A stretch of DNA of 64,000 nt from CAMPKL01 sp963805925 (GCA_963805925.1 CAWDWB010000002.1:186001-250000); one strand, 5' to 3'. Positions 44,189 through 53,933 are shown, counted from the stretch's first letter. Numbers and translations are program-made. Notes: a model not told the origin generated them from the letters alone.

Positions 44189-44217
44189 GTCGCGGATCAC
44201 TCCAAGCGCACCGCGAC
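44189..44217. repeat. Inverted repeat in the divergent S9/M13 promoter region
   Basis: GTCGCGG (44189-44195) and CCGCGAC (44211-44217), 15-nt spacer, in the 177-bp gap between divergent peptidase genes. A second, wide pair GCGAAAC (44164-44170) / GTTTCGC (44268-44274) and a TATAAG at ~44235 also lie there. It may be a shared operator, but AT-poor DNA makes chance GC palindromes fairly common. Confidence 0.35.
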
Positions 44218-44321
44218 AATCAGTTTTTTGGTCATATAAGATGAGTGACACCGCCGTAGGGTCACAAGTTTCGCGCACCGTTGCGTGCCTCGATCCCAGC
44301 TAACTAGGAGCTTTCTTCTTC

Positions 44322-46349
44322 ATGCGCGCTTACCTGTGCACTTTGGCCGTTGCCTTCACTCTCGCCGCCTGTTCTTCGGCGCCCGAAGCCCCCAAGCCCA
44401 AAATCGGCATGTGGGGCTTCGACCTGACCTCGATGGACAAGTCCGTCAAGCCCGGCGACGACTTCTTCCGTTACGCCAATGGCCACTGGCTCGACACCTA
44501 CGAGATTCCCGCTGATCGCAGCCGCTATGGCGCCTTCGACCAACTGGCCGAGACGGCTGAGCAAGACGTACACCAGATCATCGACGAGTTGGCCGCAAGC
44601 AATCCCACGCCGGGCTCAGTCGAGCAAAAAGTCGGCGACTTCTACAAGAGCTGGATGGACGAAGAGAAGATCGCCGCCCTCGGCACGGAGCCGCTGCAAG
44701 GTCCCCTAGCCGAGATCGACGCGGTCGCTTCGCACGACGAACTGATGAAGCAATTCGGCGCGTCCAGCCGCGCCGCCCCGCTCGGCTTCAGCCTCGAAGC
44801 CGATCCGGCCGACACCACCCACTACATCATGTTCGTCGACCAGAGCGGCCTGGGGCTGCCCAATCGCGACTACTATCTGCGCGACGACGAGCGCTTCGCC
44901 GGATACCGCAAGGCCTACCACGAGTACATCGCCAAGATGTTTGAGCTAGCCGGAATCGACGGCGGGGAGTCCAAGGCCGACGCGATCCTTGCTCTCGAAA
45001 CCAAGCTCGCCCAAAGCCAATGGACGCCCGAGCGCAGCCGCGACATCGAGCAAACCTACAATCCCATGAGCCTGGCCCAGATCAAGAAGCTGGCTCCGGG
45101 CTTCAACTGGGACCCCCTGCTGGCCGAAGCCGGTCTGGGCGGCGTCGAGAAGTTCGTCGTCGAGCAAACGACAGCCATTACCGACGCCGGCGCATTGACC
45201 AAGAGCGTTCCGCTCGACACTTGGAAGGATTACCTCAAGTTTCACTTCATTAGCGATTCGGCTCCCTACCTGACGAAACCCTTCGACGAAGCGAACTTCG
45301 AGATGTTCGGCAAGACGCTCTCCGGCCAGCCCGAGCAGCGCGAGCGTTGGAAGCGCGGCGTGCAGTTGTTGAACCGCTCTATGGGCGAGGCCGTGGGCGA
45401 GATTTACGTCCAACGGCACTTCTCGCCCGAAGCGCGGCAACAGATTCAAGAACTCGTCGGCAACCTGCGGGCCGCCATGGAAGAACGCATCCACACCCTC
45501 GAGTGGATGGATGACGAGACCCGCCAAGCGGCGCTGGTCAAGCTGGGCACGTTCGATCCGCGCGTAGGCTATCCGAACAAGTGGATCGACTACGCGGCGC
45601 TTGAAATCGAGCCCGATGACCTGCTGGGCAACGTCATGCGCTCGCGCGAGTTCGACTGGAACCTAGACCTCAAGCGGCTCAGCGGCCCGGTCGATCGCGA
45701 GTTGTGGGAAATGACGCCGCAGACGGTCAACGCTTACTACAACCCGCTGATGAATCAGATCACCTTCCCGGCCGCGATTCTGCAAGCGCCGTTCTTTGAC
45801 CCGGCCGCGGACCCCGCCGTCAACTACGGCGCCATCGGCGGCGTCATCGGACACGAGATCGGCCACGGCTTCGACGACCAAGGGCGTAAGTTCGACGAGA
45901 AAGGCCTCATCCGCGACTGGTGGACCGAGACCTCCAGCCAGCGCTTCACCGCGCGAACGACGATGCTGGGCAAACAGTATGATGCCTTCGAGCCCATCGA
46001 GGGCTTGCACGTCAGCGGACAGCTCACCATGGGCGAAAACATTGGCGACCTCGGCGGACTACAGATGGCTTACGCGGCCTATCAGCGCTATGTCGCCGAA
46101 CATGGCGAACAGCCGGTCATCGACGGCTTTACCGGCGACCAGCGCTTCTTCCTGGCCTGGGCACAAGTATGGCGCGCTAAAATGCGCGACGATGCGGCCC
46201 GCCGGCAGATCGTCACCGACCCCCACAGCCCACCGAAGGAACGCGTCAACGGCGTCGTGCGCAACATCGATGCTTGGTACGCCGCGTTCGACGTGAAGGA
46301 AGGCGACAAGCTGTACCTGCCGCCCGACCAGCGCGTGCGGATCTGGTAG
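44322..46349 (+). CDS. M13 family metallopeptidase lipoprotein (PepO/neprilysin-like)
   Basis: 675 aa. A lipoprotein signal (AVAFTLAACSS, Cys17) anchors it outside the inner membrane. The N-terminal M13 domain begins near KPGDDFFRYANGHW. The catalytic zinc motif is VIGHEIGHGFDDQGRKFD (HExxH near residue 510), the third ligand Glu lies in GENIGDLGGLQMAY (~567), and the substrate-binding VNAYYNP (~472) is also present. M13 enzymes are oligopeptidases. It faces the S9 peptidase and is followed 13 bp later by a sulfatase on the same strand, suggesting a peptide/glycan scavenging cluster. Confidence 0.93.
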   Translation: MRAYLCTLAVAFTLAACSSAPEAPKPKIGMWGFDLTSMDKSVKPGDDFFRYANGHWLDTYEIPADRSRYGAFDQLAETAEQDVHQIIDELAASNPTPGSVEQKVGDFYKSWMDEEKIAALGTEPLQGPLAEIDAVASHDELMKQFGASSRAAPLGFSLEADPADTTHYIMFVDQSGLGLPNRDYYLRDDERFAGYRKAYHEYIAKMFELAGIDGGESKADAILALETKLAQSQWTPERSRDIEQTYNPMSLAQIKKLAPGFNWDPLLAEAGLGGVEKFVVEQTTAITDAGALTKSVPLDTWKDYLKFHFISDSAPYLTKPFDEANFEMFGKTLSGQPEQRERWKRGVQLLNRSMGEAVGEIYVQRHFSPEARQQIQELVGNLRAAMEERIHTLEWMDDETRQAALVKLGTFDPRVGYPNKWIDYAALEIEPDDLLGNVMRSREFDWNLDLKRLSGPVDRELWEMTPQTVNAYYNPLMNQITFPAAILQAPFFDPAADPAVNYGAIGGVIGHEIGHGFDDQGRKFDEKGLIRDWWTETSSQRFTARTTMLGKQYDAFEPIEGLHVSGQLTMGENIGDLGGLQMAYAAYQRYVAEHGEQPVIDGFTGDQRFFLAWAQVWRAKMRDDAARRQIVTDPHSPPKERVNGVVRNIDAWYAAFDVKEGDKLYLPPDQRVRIW

Positions 46350-46362
46350 GATCGGGGGCGCT

Positions 46363-47877
46363 ATGCGCCTTTCCTTCATACTCGCACTTCTCGTTTTCTC
46401 TGCGGCTGCCGCCTGGGCGCAAGCCCCGCGGCCCAACATCCTGTTCGTCATCTCCGACGATCAGTCGGCGATGCATGCAGGCGCTTATGGGGACAAAGCG
46501 ACGCGGACGCCTGCGTTCGATCGCATCGCGCGGGAGGGCGCGCTGTTCAGCCACGCCTACGCCGCAGCGCCGTCCTGCGCACCGTCGCGCAGCGCAATTC
46601 TGACAGGCCGCAACATTTGGGAAGTCGAGGAAGGCGGCATCCTGCTGGGTATGCTGCGCTCCAAGTTCAAAGTCTTCCCGCTGATGTTGGAGGACGCCGG
46701 CTATCAACTGGGCGCCACCGGTAAGACTTGGGGGCCTGGCAAATTGGGTCCAGGCTGGACCCGCGAAATCTTCGGCAAGGTCTATGCCTCGAAGCGTTTG
46801 AAGGATCCGCGGCCCGGCATCAACCCGGTAGACTACGCGGCGAACTTCGACGAGTTCTTCGCCGAACGCGACAAGAGCAAGCCGTTTTTCTTCTGGCTGG
46901 GCACGACCGAGCCGCATCAGAACTACGACGTCGGCGCTTGGAAAAGGGCAGGGAAGAAGCTCGAAGACGCGCGACTACCCGCCTGGCTGCCGGACTCTCC
47001 CGAGACGCGCGGCGAGATCCTCGACTACGGCCTCGAGATTGAACACTTCGACCGCAACCTGGCTCGCGTGATCGCCACGCTCGAGGCCGCCGGTGAACTC
47101 GACAACACGATCATCGTCGTCACCAGCGACCACGGCAATCCGCTGCCGCGCTCGAAGTGCAATTTGTATGACGGCGGTACACGCGTACCCTTCGCGGTGC
47201 GCTGGCCGGGCAAGATTCCCGCGGGCCGCACGGTGGACGATTTCGTAAACCTCATTGATGTCGCGCCGACGTTCCTGGAGATTGCCGGCGTCGAGATCCC
47301 CGCCGAAGTGAGCGGCCGCAGTCTGTGGCCTGTGCTGAGTTCCAGCGCGTCCGGGGTGGTGGATGCAGCGCGTGACTTCGTCGTTACCGCGTTCGAGCGT
47401 CACACCGTGGCGCGGCGTAACGCGGTGGGGTATCCGATGCGCGCGATCCGGACCGCTAAGTGGGCCTACATTCGCAACTATGAGCCTGACCGCTGGCCCG
47501 CCGGCGACCCCGACTACAACGCGCCGCCGCAGGGATTATTCGGCGATGTCGATCGCGGCGCCACCAAGTCGTATCTGATGGCCAACGCCGAGTCCGATGC
47601 CGTGCGGCCTTATTACTTGATGGCCTTCGGACGCCGTCCCGCCGAAGAACTCTACGACATGGAGAACGATCCAGACCAACTCCACAATATCGCCGCCGAC
47701 CCGCAATACATGGAGACCAAGCAGCGTCTACAGTGGCAGCTCGAAGAGTACCTGCGCGGCACTGGCGACCCGCGCATGCGCGGCGAAAACCCCTGGGACG
47801 GCTACGCCTTCACCACCAACGTCTTCGGCAATCCGAACTGGAAAATCGAAGGGGTGGCTTCGCCGCTGCCGAAGTAG
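46363..47877 (+). CDS. Secreted type I sulfatase (N-sulfoglucosamine sulfohydrolase-like)
   Basis: 504 aa with the signal peptide ending AAAAWAQ. The formylglycine motif is Cys72 in SCAPSRSAILTG, and the calcium-binding aspartates are in FVISDDQSA (residues 32-33). TTEPHQNYDVG, VVTSDHGNPLPRSKCNLYDG and GTRVPFAVRWPGKI match the heparan N-sulfatase (SGSH/S1_8) type more than arylsulfatases. It would remove sulfate from glycosaminoglycan-like sugars in the periplasm or outside. The maturation enzyme (FGE or anSME) is not in the window. The start follows the M13 stop by 13 bp. Confidence 0.9.
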   Translation: MRLSFILALLVFSAAAAWAQAPRPNILFVISDDQSAMHAGAYGDKATRTPAFDRIAREGALFSHAYAAAPSCAPSRSAILTGRNIWEVEEGGILLGMLRSKFKVFPLMLEDAGYQLGATGKTWGPGKLGPGWTREIFGKVYASKRLKDPRPGINPVDYAANFDEFFAERDKSKPFFFWLGTTEPHQNYDVGAWKRAGKKLEDARLPAWLPDSPETRGEILDYGLEIEHFDRNLARVIATLEAAGELDNTIIVVTSDHGNPLPRSKCNLYDGGTRVPFAVRWPGKIPAGRTVDDFVNLIDVAPTFLEIAGVEIPAEVSGRSLWPVLSSSASGVVDAARDFVVTAFERHTVARRNAVGYPMRAIRTAKWAYIRNYEPDRWPAGDPDYNAPPQGLFGDVDRGATKSYLMANAESDAVRPYYLMAFGRRPAEELYDMENDPDQLHNIAADPQYMETKQRLQWQLEEYLRGTGDPRMRGENPWDGYAFTTNVFGNPNWKIEGVASPLPK

Positions 47878-47895
47878 CGGCTTTGGGGCTTGTGG

Positions 47896-48267
47896 TTACT
47901 GCAGCGTCGGAACCGGTGGCTCGACCTTAGCTCCATGGACTAGGAAATATGCCGTAGCTGTCCATACCGGAATCAGCAACGCTGACCAAGGATGGTGGAC
48001 GATTCCATCTGGTACCAGCGCTGCGAACGGAAGGGGGAGAAAGACCGCACCGAGCAGCAATCGCTCGGAGATCTTGCGAACACTGCTGCTGTGCGTCAGG
48101 CCGAGTCGGCGTTGCTTTGCGGATCGATATGCCATGGCGCCGCAACAAGCTGTAACGCCCGCGACGATGTTTTCTTCGCTTACGTCGGGCCAGTGCTGTA
48201 TCTGGCCAATGATCGATATTCCTCCGACAACCATGGCAACCGTTGAGCCGAGAAACGAGTCCTTCAT
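47896..48267 (-). CDS. Small membrane protein of unknown function
   Basis: 123 aa with four hydrophobic stretches: SFLGSTVAMVVGGISIIGQI, VAGVTACCGAMAY, LLLGAVFLPLPFAALVP and ALLIPVWTATAYFLVHG. A basic cytoplasmic loop (RSAKQRRLGLTHSSSVRK) lies between helices 2 and 3. No family recognised. It is last in a minus-strand run behind the DinB-like and LamG genes (16-bp and 4-bp gaps), so it may be the tail of that operon. Converges with the sulfatase gene. Confidence 0.6.
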   Translation of the reverse strand: MKDSFLGSTVAMVVGGISIIGQIQHWPDVSEENIVAGVTACCGAMAYRSAKQRRLGLTHSSSVRKISERLLLGAVFLPLPFAALVPDGIVHHPWSALLIPVWTATAYFLVHGAKVEPPVPTLQ

Positions 48268-48283
48268 GACGGACGGTCCTGGC

Positions 48284-48781
48284 TCAGCCCCGCACCAACT
48301 TCGCCGTCGTGATGGATTGTCCTAAGTGCCGCTGGGTATGTTCAGAGATATGTACGAGCAAGCCCAGCACGCTGGTCGGCAACTTCTTGCGGCCGATGTA
48401 GCGTGGGTCGTGGATCGACTCAGCTTTGATCGTGCGCAGCTGCCCTTCGGCCTTGGCGAACGCGGCATCGACGCCCGCCAACAACTCATCGAGCGAAGCG
48501 CCGGGCTCGCCTTCTGATTTGAGATAGGCGATCTGCTCTACGCTGATCTCGCCTTCCATCAGGTACGTCATCAGCCGATCCACGCTGCCGGCGATATGCC
48601 GCAGGTGGAAGCCCAACGTGGGCAGGCTATCCGAGTGCCGCCAGACCTGTTCGGTCGTCAGGCCTTCGGTGTAGTGCGCAAGTTCTTCGCGGACCTGCGT
48701 GAAGCTATAAAAGACGGGCGCGACGAGAGGCTCTAGGCCCTCGATCGGGCCGCGCATCCAGGGTTCGGGTTGATTGAGCAT
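48284..48781 (-). CDS. DinB-family four-helix protein
   Basis: 165 aa. The DinB/YfiT-type four-helix bundle is recognisable: FYSFTQVREELAHYTEGLT, then LPTLGFHLRHIAGSVDRLM with metal His, and the C-terminal VLGLLVHISEHTQRHLGQS, which would supply the other metal histidines. DinB-like proteins bind divalent metals; some are thiol transferases, most have no known role. Its stop is 16 bp from the next gene and its start 4 bp from the LamG gene stop, so it belongs to a small operon. Confidence 0.85.
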   Translation of the reverse strand: MLNQPEPWMRGPIEGLEPLVAPVFYSFTQVREELAHYTEGLTTEQVWRHSDSLPTLGFHLRHIAGSVDRLMTYLMEGEISVEQIAYLKSEGEPGASLDELLAGVDAAFAKAEGQLRTIKAESIHDPRYIGRKKLPTSVLGLLVHISEHTQRHLGQSITTAKLVRG

Positions 48782-48785
48782 GTTG

Positions 48786-49472
48786 TTAAAGCGGCGGCAA
48801 AAACTCTTCGGGCGTCAGCGCATGTCTCGTGAAGCGCGCCAGGCGCACGGCGCCTTTGAAGTAGTCCACTAAGTTGATTCTCACGCCGACGGACGTGCGG
48901 CCTTCGCCCTGCGGCAGCAGCACGATGTCGGCCGACGTCTGCAGTTCGCCGTCGACGTAGCTGCTATACGTCTTGCCGTCGTAAACCTGCGCGATGTGAT
49001 ACCAGCGGTCTAGCGGATAGATCTTGTCGGGCACGACCAAGGCCTTCGATTCGCCCGAGCTGTTGAAGGCGTCGAGATACCACCCGGCTTCCACGAGCCG
49101 CGTCTCAAAGAGCATCCGGTCTTCCTTGCCCTCGACCTGTAGGTGGAAGAAGCGCTGCTCCGCGGCGCCGCCGGAGTCGGGCCGGAAGTAGACTTCCCAA
49201 GTGAAAGTCTCCGCCCCCGCCAGCGGATGCACGGGCAGAAACAGCGCGTCGTCCTCGCCGTCGAACTCGACCGCCTTGCCGACCGAAGTGTCGATCAATT
49301 GCGGGTCTCCTTTCACTTCGACCGCGTTGCCGCCAATCTGTTCCAGCGAGTCGAAACGCCAAACGACGGCGTCGTCGATCGGTTCCAGCGGCTTGCCTTC
49401 ATCCACCGCGCTGGGCTGGCTCCCGCAACCCGCCAGGACGCAGCAGAGAATCAACAGGAGTCGTAGATGCAT
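48786..49472 (-). CDS. LamG/concanavalin-like lipoprotein
   Basis: 228 aa. A lipoprotein signal (LILCCVLAGCGS, lipobox LAGC) is followed by one LamG-like jelly-roll domain: GKAVEFDGEDDALFLPVHPL, FTWEVYFRPDSGG, RWYHIAQVYDGKTYSSYVDG and DYFKGAVRLARFTRHALTPE. Such domains bind glycans or proteins at the cell surface. First gene of a minus-strand operon with the DinB-like protein and a small membrane protein. No catalytic motif seen. The nearby sulfatases make a carbohydrate ligand plausible, but this is inference. Confidence 0.82.
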   Translation of the reverse strand: MHLRLLLILCCVLAGCGSQPSAVDEGKPLEPIDDAVVWRFDSLEQIGGNAVEVKGDPQLIDTSVGKAVEFDGEDDALFLPVHPLAGAETFTWEVYFRPDSGGAAEQRFFHLQVEGKEDRMLFETRLVEAGWYLDAFNSSGESKALVVPDKIYPLDRWYHIAQVYDGKTYSSYVDGELQTSADIVLLPQGEGRTSVGVRINLVDYFKGAVRLARFTRHALTPEEFLPPL

Positions 49473-49883
49473 CGAGCGAGTCTATCATGCGCCAACGATA
49501 GCCCGACGGTTTGCCAGTGCCTCAAGGCTTAGCCCTAGGCGATCTCGGGTCGAATACGTATATTTGCACTCAACCTCTAGCACTCATTCTGAGAGACGGA
49601 TCTGTGTCTTTCGATGAACTCCTTCGAGCTGATATTGGGCTTCGCTGCCGGAGGCCCTCCTCTGGATGGGTTCGTCCGGTAACCCGCTGCAGAGTGTTGA
49701 GAACGCGACCACGTTTGGAGAGTTTCATCGGCGCCTCTGGAAGGGCGAGGTCACCCTGGCCGAAAAGAAGATGAAAATCAGTACGGCAGGGTTCATTTGG
49801 AGCGACTCTTGCACAATATGAAACAAGCAGGATTCAACGAGGCCGTAAAGATCGTCTCCAGCCGCTAATCGCTGGGCAGACAG
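49473..49883. other. Gene-free stretch with possible gene remnants (~410 bp)
   Basis: No complete gene is convincing. Short plus-strand frames exist in adjacent registers: MNSFELILGFAAGG (from 49614), MGSSGNPLQSVENATTFGEF (from ~49666), and LERLLHNMKQAGFNEAVKIV ending at 49868. The three overlap or follow one another in different frames, which would fit a decayed small gene broken by indels, but I cannot name a parent family. The first ~100 bp should include the LamG promoter on the minus strand. No terminator hairpin seen. Confidence 0.35.
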
Positions 49884-52307
49884 CTACTGGCGACGCAGAG
49901 CGACGATCGGGCTATTGCGAAGAATCTTGCGGACCGGCAGATAGGAAGCCAGCCCTGCCGCCGTGAACAGAACGGCTGACACGACGGCAATCGTTGCCGC
50001 GTCGGCGGCTCTAACGTCGTACAGCTGACTCTCAATCAGCCGCCCCAGCACAACCGCTGCAACGAGACCAAGGCCAAGGCCCCAGCCTGCGATTCTGAAG
50101 CCTTCTTTCAGGACCAAACTCTCGATTTCGGCGTCGCGGGCGCCGAGCGCCATGCGGATCCCAAACTCAAGCCGGCGCTTCACAACGGAACGTTGTTGCA
50201 CGCCGTAGACTCCAATGACCGCCAACGCAAGCGCGGTGGCGGCAAAGACGCCTAGGAGCCAAGTCTGCAGCAGTCGGGGTGCGCTGAACAGACCGAGGCG
50301 TTGCTCCACAGTGGAGACTTCGTACACGGGAGCTCTGCCCTCAAGAGAATGGATGACGGCTCGCACGCCAGGGGCCAGTTGAAGCGGATCGGCTTGGGTA
50401 CGGACGATGAGATCCATCCCGTCGGCCGCGCGATAAGCGTTGGCGGCGAAGAACTCGGCGACTGGCTCCTTCTCAAGACCTTGCCGGCGCGTGTCGTTGA
50501 CGATGCCGATCACGGTGATCCAGTCGCGTTTGGAATCCGGGCCGCCGAATTTGAATCGTCCGCCGAGTGCTGCGCCATTGCTCCAGTAACGCTTGGCCAT
50601 GGTGTCGTTGATGATCGCTGTTCCCTCGGCGTTGGGATTGTCCGCGTCCGTGAATTGGCGTCCCGCGAGCAGTTGAACGCCGATGGTCGGCAGCAAGCCG
50701 GGGCTGACTTCGGAGTTCTTGATTGCTTGGCCAGGGGGCTGGGGCGGCTGTCCTTCGGCCGTGACCAGTCCGTCGGGATCGGCCTCGCTGAAGAGTCGCG
50801 TAATCACTCCAGCGGAGACGACGCCAGGAAGCGCTTCGGTCTGTTCGATGAGTTGACGGTAGAAATTCAGCCGATCCTGGCGCGTGAAGTAGCGAGGCGG
50901 AGCGACGCGCATGCTGAGGGCCCCGTCCGCACGGAAGCCAGGGTCGGTTTGATTCAAATTATTGAGGCTTCGGATCAGCAGTCCGGCGCCGTTCAACAAC
51001 ACGACGGCAAGGGCGATTTCGAACATCGCCAAAGAACCGTGAAGGTTGCGGCCGCCAACGCTCTGCGACGCGCCTCGCGTGCCGCCGTTGAGGGATGACT
51101 TGGGGTCGCTGCCTGCGGATTTGAGCGCCGGGGGCAGCCCGAACAGAATGGAAGTGAGAAAGGCCAGGAGCAGGCTGAATCCGAGAACGCCCACATTCAG
51201 ACTGACCTCGTCGATGCGCTCCACATGGGCGGGAGCGAAGGCCAACAGCCCTCGCAGGGCCGTGAAGGCTAAGACCACGCCGAGGGCGCTGGCTGCGGTA
51301 GAGAGCAAGAGACTCTCCGCGAAAAGTTGACGGACCAGGCGGAGACGATCGGCTCCCAACGCCGCACGAACGGCCAACTCTTCGCTTCTAGCCGCACCCT
51401 CCGCCAGCAGGAGATGCGCCACGTTGGCGCAGGAGACAAGCAGCAGGATGAACGCCGCGGCGAAGAGCATCCACAGCCGAGCGCGAACGGTCCTACCGGT
51501 TACTTGAATCTTTAGCGGAACGACGTTGACGCCGAGGCCTTTGTGAGAGTCGGGGTACTGTTGCTCGAGCCTTGAGGCGATTGCGCTCATCTCTGCTTGT
51601 GCTTGCTCGACGGAGACGCCTGGTTTAAGTCGTCCGACGACCGACCAGAGGTTGGAGTAGCGCGTATCTTTCTTTTGCGGCCACTGCGGGAAAGCCGTGT
51701 GTGGCTCCCATACCTGCGTGGTTTGCGACGGAAATTGAAAGCGGGACGGCATGACGCCGAGGATTCGCTTGGGCGTGCCGTCGATTTCCAACGTTTGGTC
51801 CAGCACCGTCGGGTCCCGTCCGAAGCGGTTCTGCCACAGCCCTTCGCTGATGACGACCACCGGTTCGCGCTGATCGGCTTCTTCCCAAGTGAAGGTTCGT
51901 CCGAGGATGGGCTCGACGCCCATGAGCGGGAACAGGTTCGGCGAGACCTTCGCGCCTTGCACGTGCATTGGCGACTCAGGGTCGGTCAAGTTCAGTCCGG
52001 CGAGTTGCGGCAGGAAGTAACAAGCCATGTCCTCGACGGTTTGGCTCTGCTGCCGCCAATCTTCAAATGCCGGATAGGAGGCGCCGTCTTCGCGCGAGCT
52101 GCGCTTGGCGTCGGCCGTCCAAAGAATCACCAGGCGGCCCGGATCGCTGTAGGGCAGCGGCTTGAGGATGAGTGCGTCGACGATGCTGAAGATCGCGGTT
52201 GTCGAGCCGATGCCTAACGCGAGTGTGATTACCGCAAGCGCTGTGGTTCCGGGGCGATGGAGTATCGCGCGGAGGGCGTAACGCAGATCTTGATAGAAGC
52301 CGGTCAC
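49884..52307 (-). CDS. ABC-type permease of the acidobacterial duplicated orphan permease (ADOP) group
   Basis: 807 aa. The N-terminus MTGFYQDLRYALRAILHRPG, then a TM segment with VITLALGIGSTTAIFSIVDA, a MacB-type periplasmic domain (~45-245) and FtsX helices (~280-430) form the first half. A second set (MacB-like ~465-660, then FtsX helices with KRRLEFGIRMALGA) forms the other half. This single-chain duplication without an adjacent ATPase is the feature of the orphan permease family that is expanded in Acidobacteria. The substrate and any energising partner are unknown; roles in export or envelope stress are suggested by MacB homology. It is the best taxonomic marker in the window. Confidence 0.9.
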   Translation of the reverse strand: MTGFYQDLRYALRAILHRPGTTALAVITLALGIGSTTAIFSIVDALILKPLPYSDPGRLVILWTADAKRSSREDGASYPAFEDWRQQSQTVEDMACYFLPQLAGLNLTDPESPMHVQGAKVSPNLFPLMGVEPILGRTFTWEEADQREPVVVISEGLWQNRFGRDPTVLDQTLEIDGTPKRILGVMPSRFQFPSQTTQVWEPHTAFPQWPQKKDTRYSNLWSVVGRLKPGVSVEQAQAEMSAIASRLEQQYPDSHKGLGVNVVPLKIQVTGRTVRARLWMLFAAAFILLLVSCANVAHLLLAEGAARSEELAVRAALGADRLRLVRQLFAESLLLSTAASALGVVLAFTALRGLLAFAPAHVERIDEVSLNVGVLGFSLLLAFLTSILFGLPPALKSAGSDPKSSLNGGTRGASQSVGGRNLHGSLAMFEIALAVVLLNGAGLLIRSLNNLNQTDPGFRADGALSMRVAPPRYFTRQDRLNFYRQLIEQTEALPGVVSAGVITRLFSEADPDGLVTAEGQPPQPPGQAIKNSEVSPGLLPTIGVQLLAGRQFTDADNPNAEGTAIINDTMAKRYWSNGAALGGRFKFGGPDSKRDWITVIGIVNDTRRQGLEKEPVAEFFAANAYRAADGMDLIVRTQADPLQLAPGVRAVIHSLEGRAPVYEVSTVEQRLGLFSAPRLLQTWLLGVFAATALALAVIGVYGVQQRSVVKRRLEFGIRMALGARDAEIESLVLKEGFRIAGWGLGLGLVAAVVLGRLIESQLYDVRAADAATIAVVSAVLFTAAGLASYLPVRKILRNSPIVALRRQ

Positions 52308-52337
52308 TGCAATGGTTTTGAGCGCGTCCGCCCTTTC

Positions 52338-53933
52338 CTAGCGTTGGCTCCGGTCCGGCTGAATCGAGAACGCGTAGAGACTGTCGCCCGCGGAGACCAG
52401 TAAGTACTGCCGTCCATCAATCTCGTAGGTGATCGGCCCGGCACTCGGCGACGCCATCAGCGTCGAGTGCCACAGGATGTCGCCTGTCGACGGTTCGAAG
52501 GCGATGATGTTCTGTTGGTTGTGGGTGAACAACAGATTGCCTGCGGTGCTGAGGGTATGCGACAGGCCGCCTCCTCCGGGCCACTCGTGGCGCCAGGCGA
52601 TCTTGCCCGTCTTGTAATCGATCGCGAGCAGCGCCGAGCCGTCCGAGCCCACGCCCGAGTCAACGCCCGCCCAGCCTTGCGGGTGAGGGTCGATGTCAGT
52701 GAGGTAGTACATGCTGAACGAGCGGTTCGAACTCACGTAGAACAAGCCCGTATCCGGGTTGAAGCTGGGCGCTTGCCAATTCGTTGCGCCCCCGGATGCC
52801 GGCGACACGAGTACGCCGTCGGGCGCCGGAAACTTGGCAGGGTCGGGCGTGGGTTGGCCCTTGGCGTCGAGATTCGGCATGGCCCAATTGAGCGTGTCGA
52901 TGAACGGAGTCGTGAGAATCTGCTTTCCGTTCGTACGGTCGAGTAGGAAAAAGTAGCCGTTGCGGCTGGCTTGCGCGACGAGCTTGCGAGGCTGGCCGTC
53001 GATGACGCCATCGATCAGAATCGGGGTCTCTACGGCGTCCCAATCATGCACGTCATGCGGAGACGGCTGGAAATACCACACGATCTTGCCGGTGTCGGGA
53101 TTGAGCGCCACGATGGAGCAGGTGTAGAGGTTATCGCCCTTGCGACTCTTTTCGGCCATGACCGGATTTGGGTTGCCGGTGCCGACGATGTAGAGATTTA
53201 ACTCGGGATCATAGGTTCCGGGGATCCAAGCTTGGCCCGTACCGTGGGCGGCGGCAAACTCGCTGGGCCAGGTTTCGATGCCCGGCTCGCCCGCGCGCGG
53301 CGTGGTCCACCACTTCCATTGCAGTTCGCCTGTTTCTGGATCGTGAGATTGGACAAAACCAGGGTTATCCAAATGGTCGCCGCCAATGCCGGCGATGACG
53401 TGATTGCCGATGATGACCGGCGCGACAGTAGACGTGTAATCCAGTTTGGGATCGGTTAGGCGGACCTTCCAGCGCTCTTTGCCGGTGGCTGCATCGAGGC
53501 TGATCAGGTTGCTGTCGGGCGACTCAAAGAATAGCCAGTTGCCGTACATCCCCACGCCCCGATTGCCGATCGTGCTGCCGGTGTTGGGCGGGTATTCGTA
53601 GTGCCAGATCTCGCGCCCCGTACGGGCATCCACGGACCAAACGTTGTTCGGCGCCGTGAAGTACAGAATGCCGTTGACCATCAGCGGCGTGGCTTTGATC
53701 CTGATGGGTCCTCTGGCGGGGTCGCCCTGAAATCGTGTGGCCCAGGCAAGGGAGAGCGTATTGACGTTCGACGAATTAATCTGCTTGAGCGGGCTGAATC
53801 GCCGTCCGGAATAGTCGCCGTTATAAGTCGGCCAGGCGTCGGTGGGCTGTTCCAGCAGCTTGGAGGGAACGAGTTCTTGAGCACACAGCGCTGCAGTCAA
53901 AGCGAGAAGGAGAAAGAGATGACGGAGTCTCAT
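52338..53933 (-). CDS. PQQ-dependent dehydrogenase-like beta-propeller protein, exported
   Basis: 531 aa with the signal peptide MRLRHLFLLLALTAALCAQ. The quinoprotein beta-propeller is clear: WPTYNGDYSGRRFSPLKQIN at the N-terminus, repeated W-motifs (DARTGREIWHYE, DAATGKERWKV, NPDTGKIVWYF, DYKTGKIAWRHEW), and the active-site segment QPSPHDVHDWDAVE. The vicinal Cys-Cys of methanol/ethanol dehydrogenases is absent. It probably oxidises an alcohol, aldehyde or sugar in the periplasm and passes electrons to the dihaem cytochrome encoded by the upstream gene, which overlaps it by 4 bp. Confidence 0.9.
   Translation of the reverse strand: MRLRHLFLLLALTAALCAQELVPSKLLEQPTDAWPTYNGDYSGRRFSPLKQINSSNVNTLSLAWATRFQGDPARGPIRIKATPLMVNGILYFTAPNNVWSVDARTGREIWHYEYPPNTGSTIGNRGVGMYGNWLFFESPDSNLISLDAATGKERWKVRLTDPKLDYTSTVAPVIIGNHVIAGIGGDHLDNPGFVQSHDPETGELQWKWWTTPRAGEPGIETWPSEFAAAHGTGQAWIPGTYDPELNLYIVGTGNPNPVMAEKSRKGDNLYTCSIVALNPDTGKIVWYFQPSPHDVHDWDAVETPILIDGVIDGQPRKLVAQASRNGYFFLLDRTNGKQILTTPFIDTLNWAMPNLDAKGQPTPDPAKFPAPDGVLVSPASGGATNWQAPSFNPDTGLFYVSSNRSFSMYYLTDIDPHPQGWAGVDSGVGSDGSALLAIDYKTGKIAWRHEWPGGGGLSHTLSTAGNLLFTHNQQNIIAFEPSTGDILWHSTLMASPSAGPITYEIDGRQYLLVSAGDSLYAFSIQPDRSQR

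Noticed and set aside
44241..44303. 20-codon leader ORF before the M13 peptidase
   Set aside because: It has no ribosome binding site and no regulatory codon pattern; a chance ORF is more likely.
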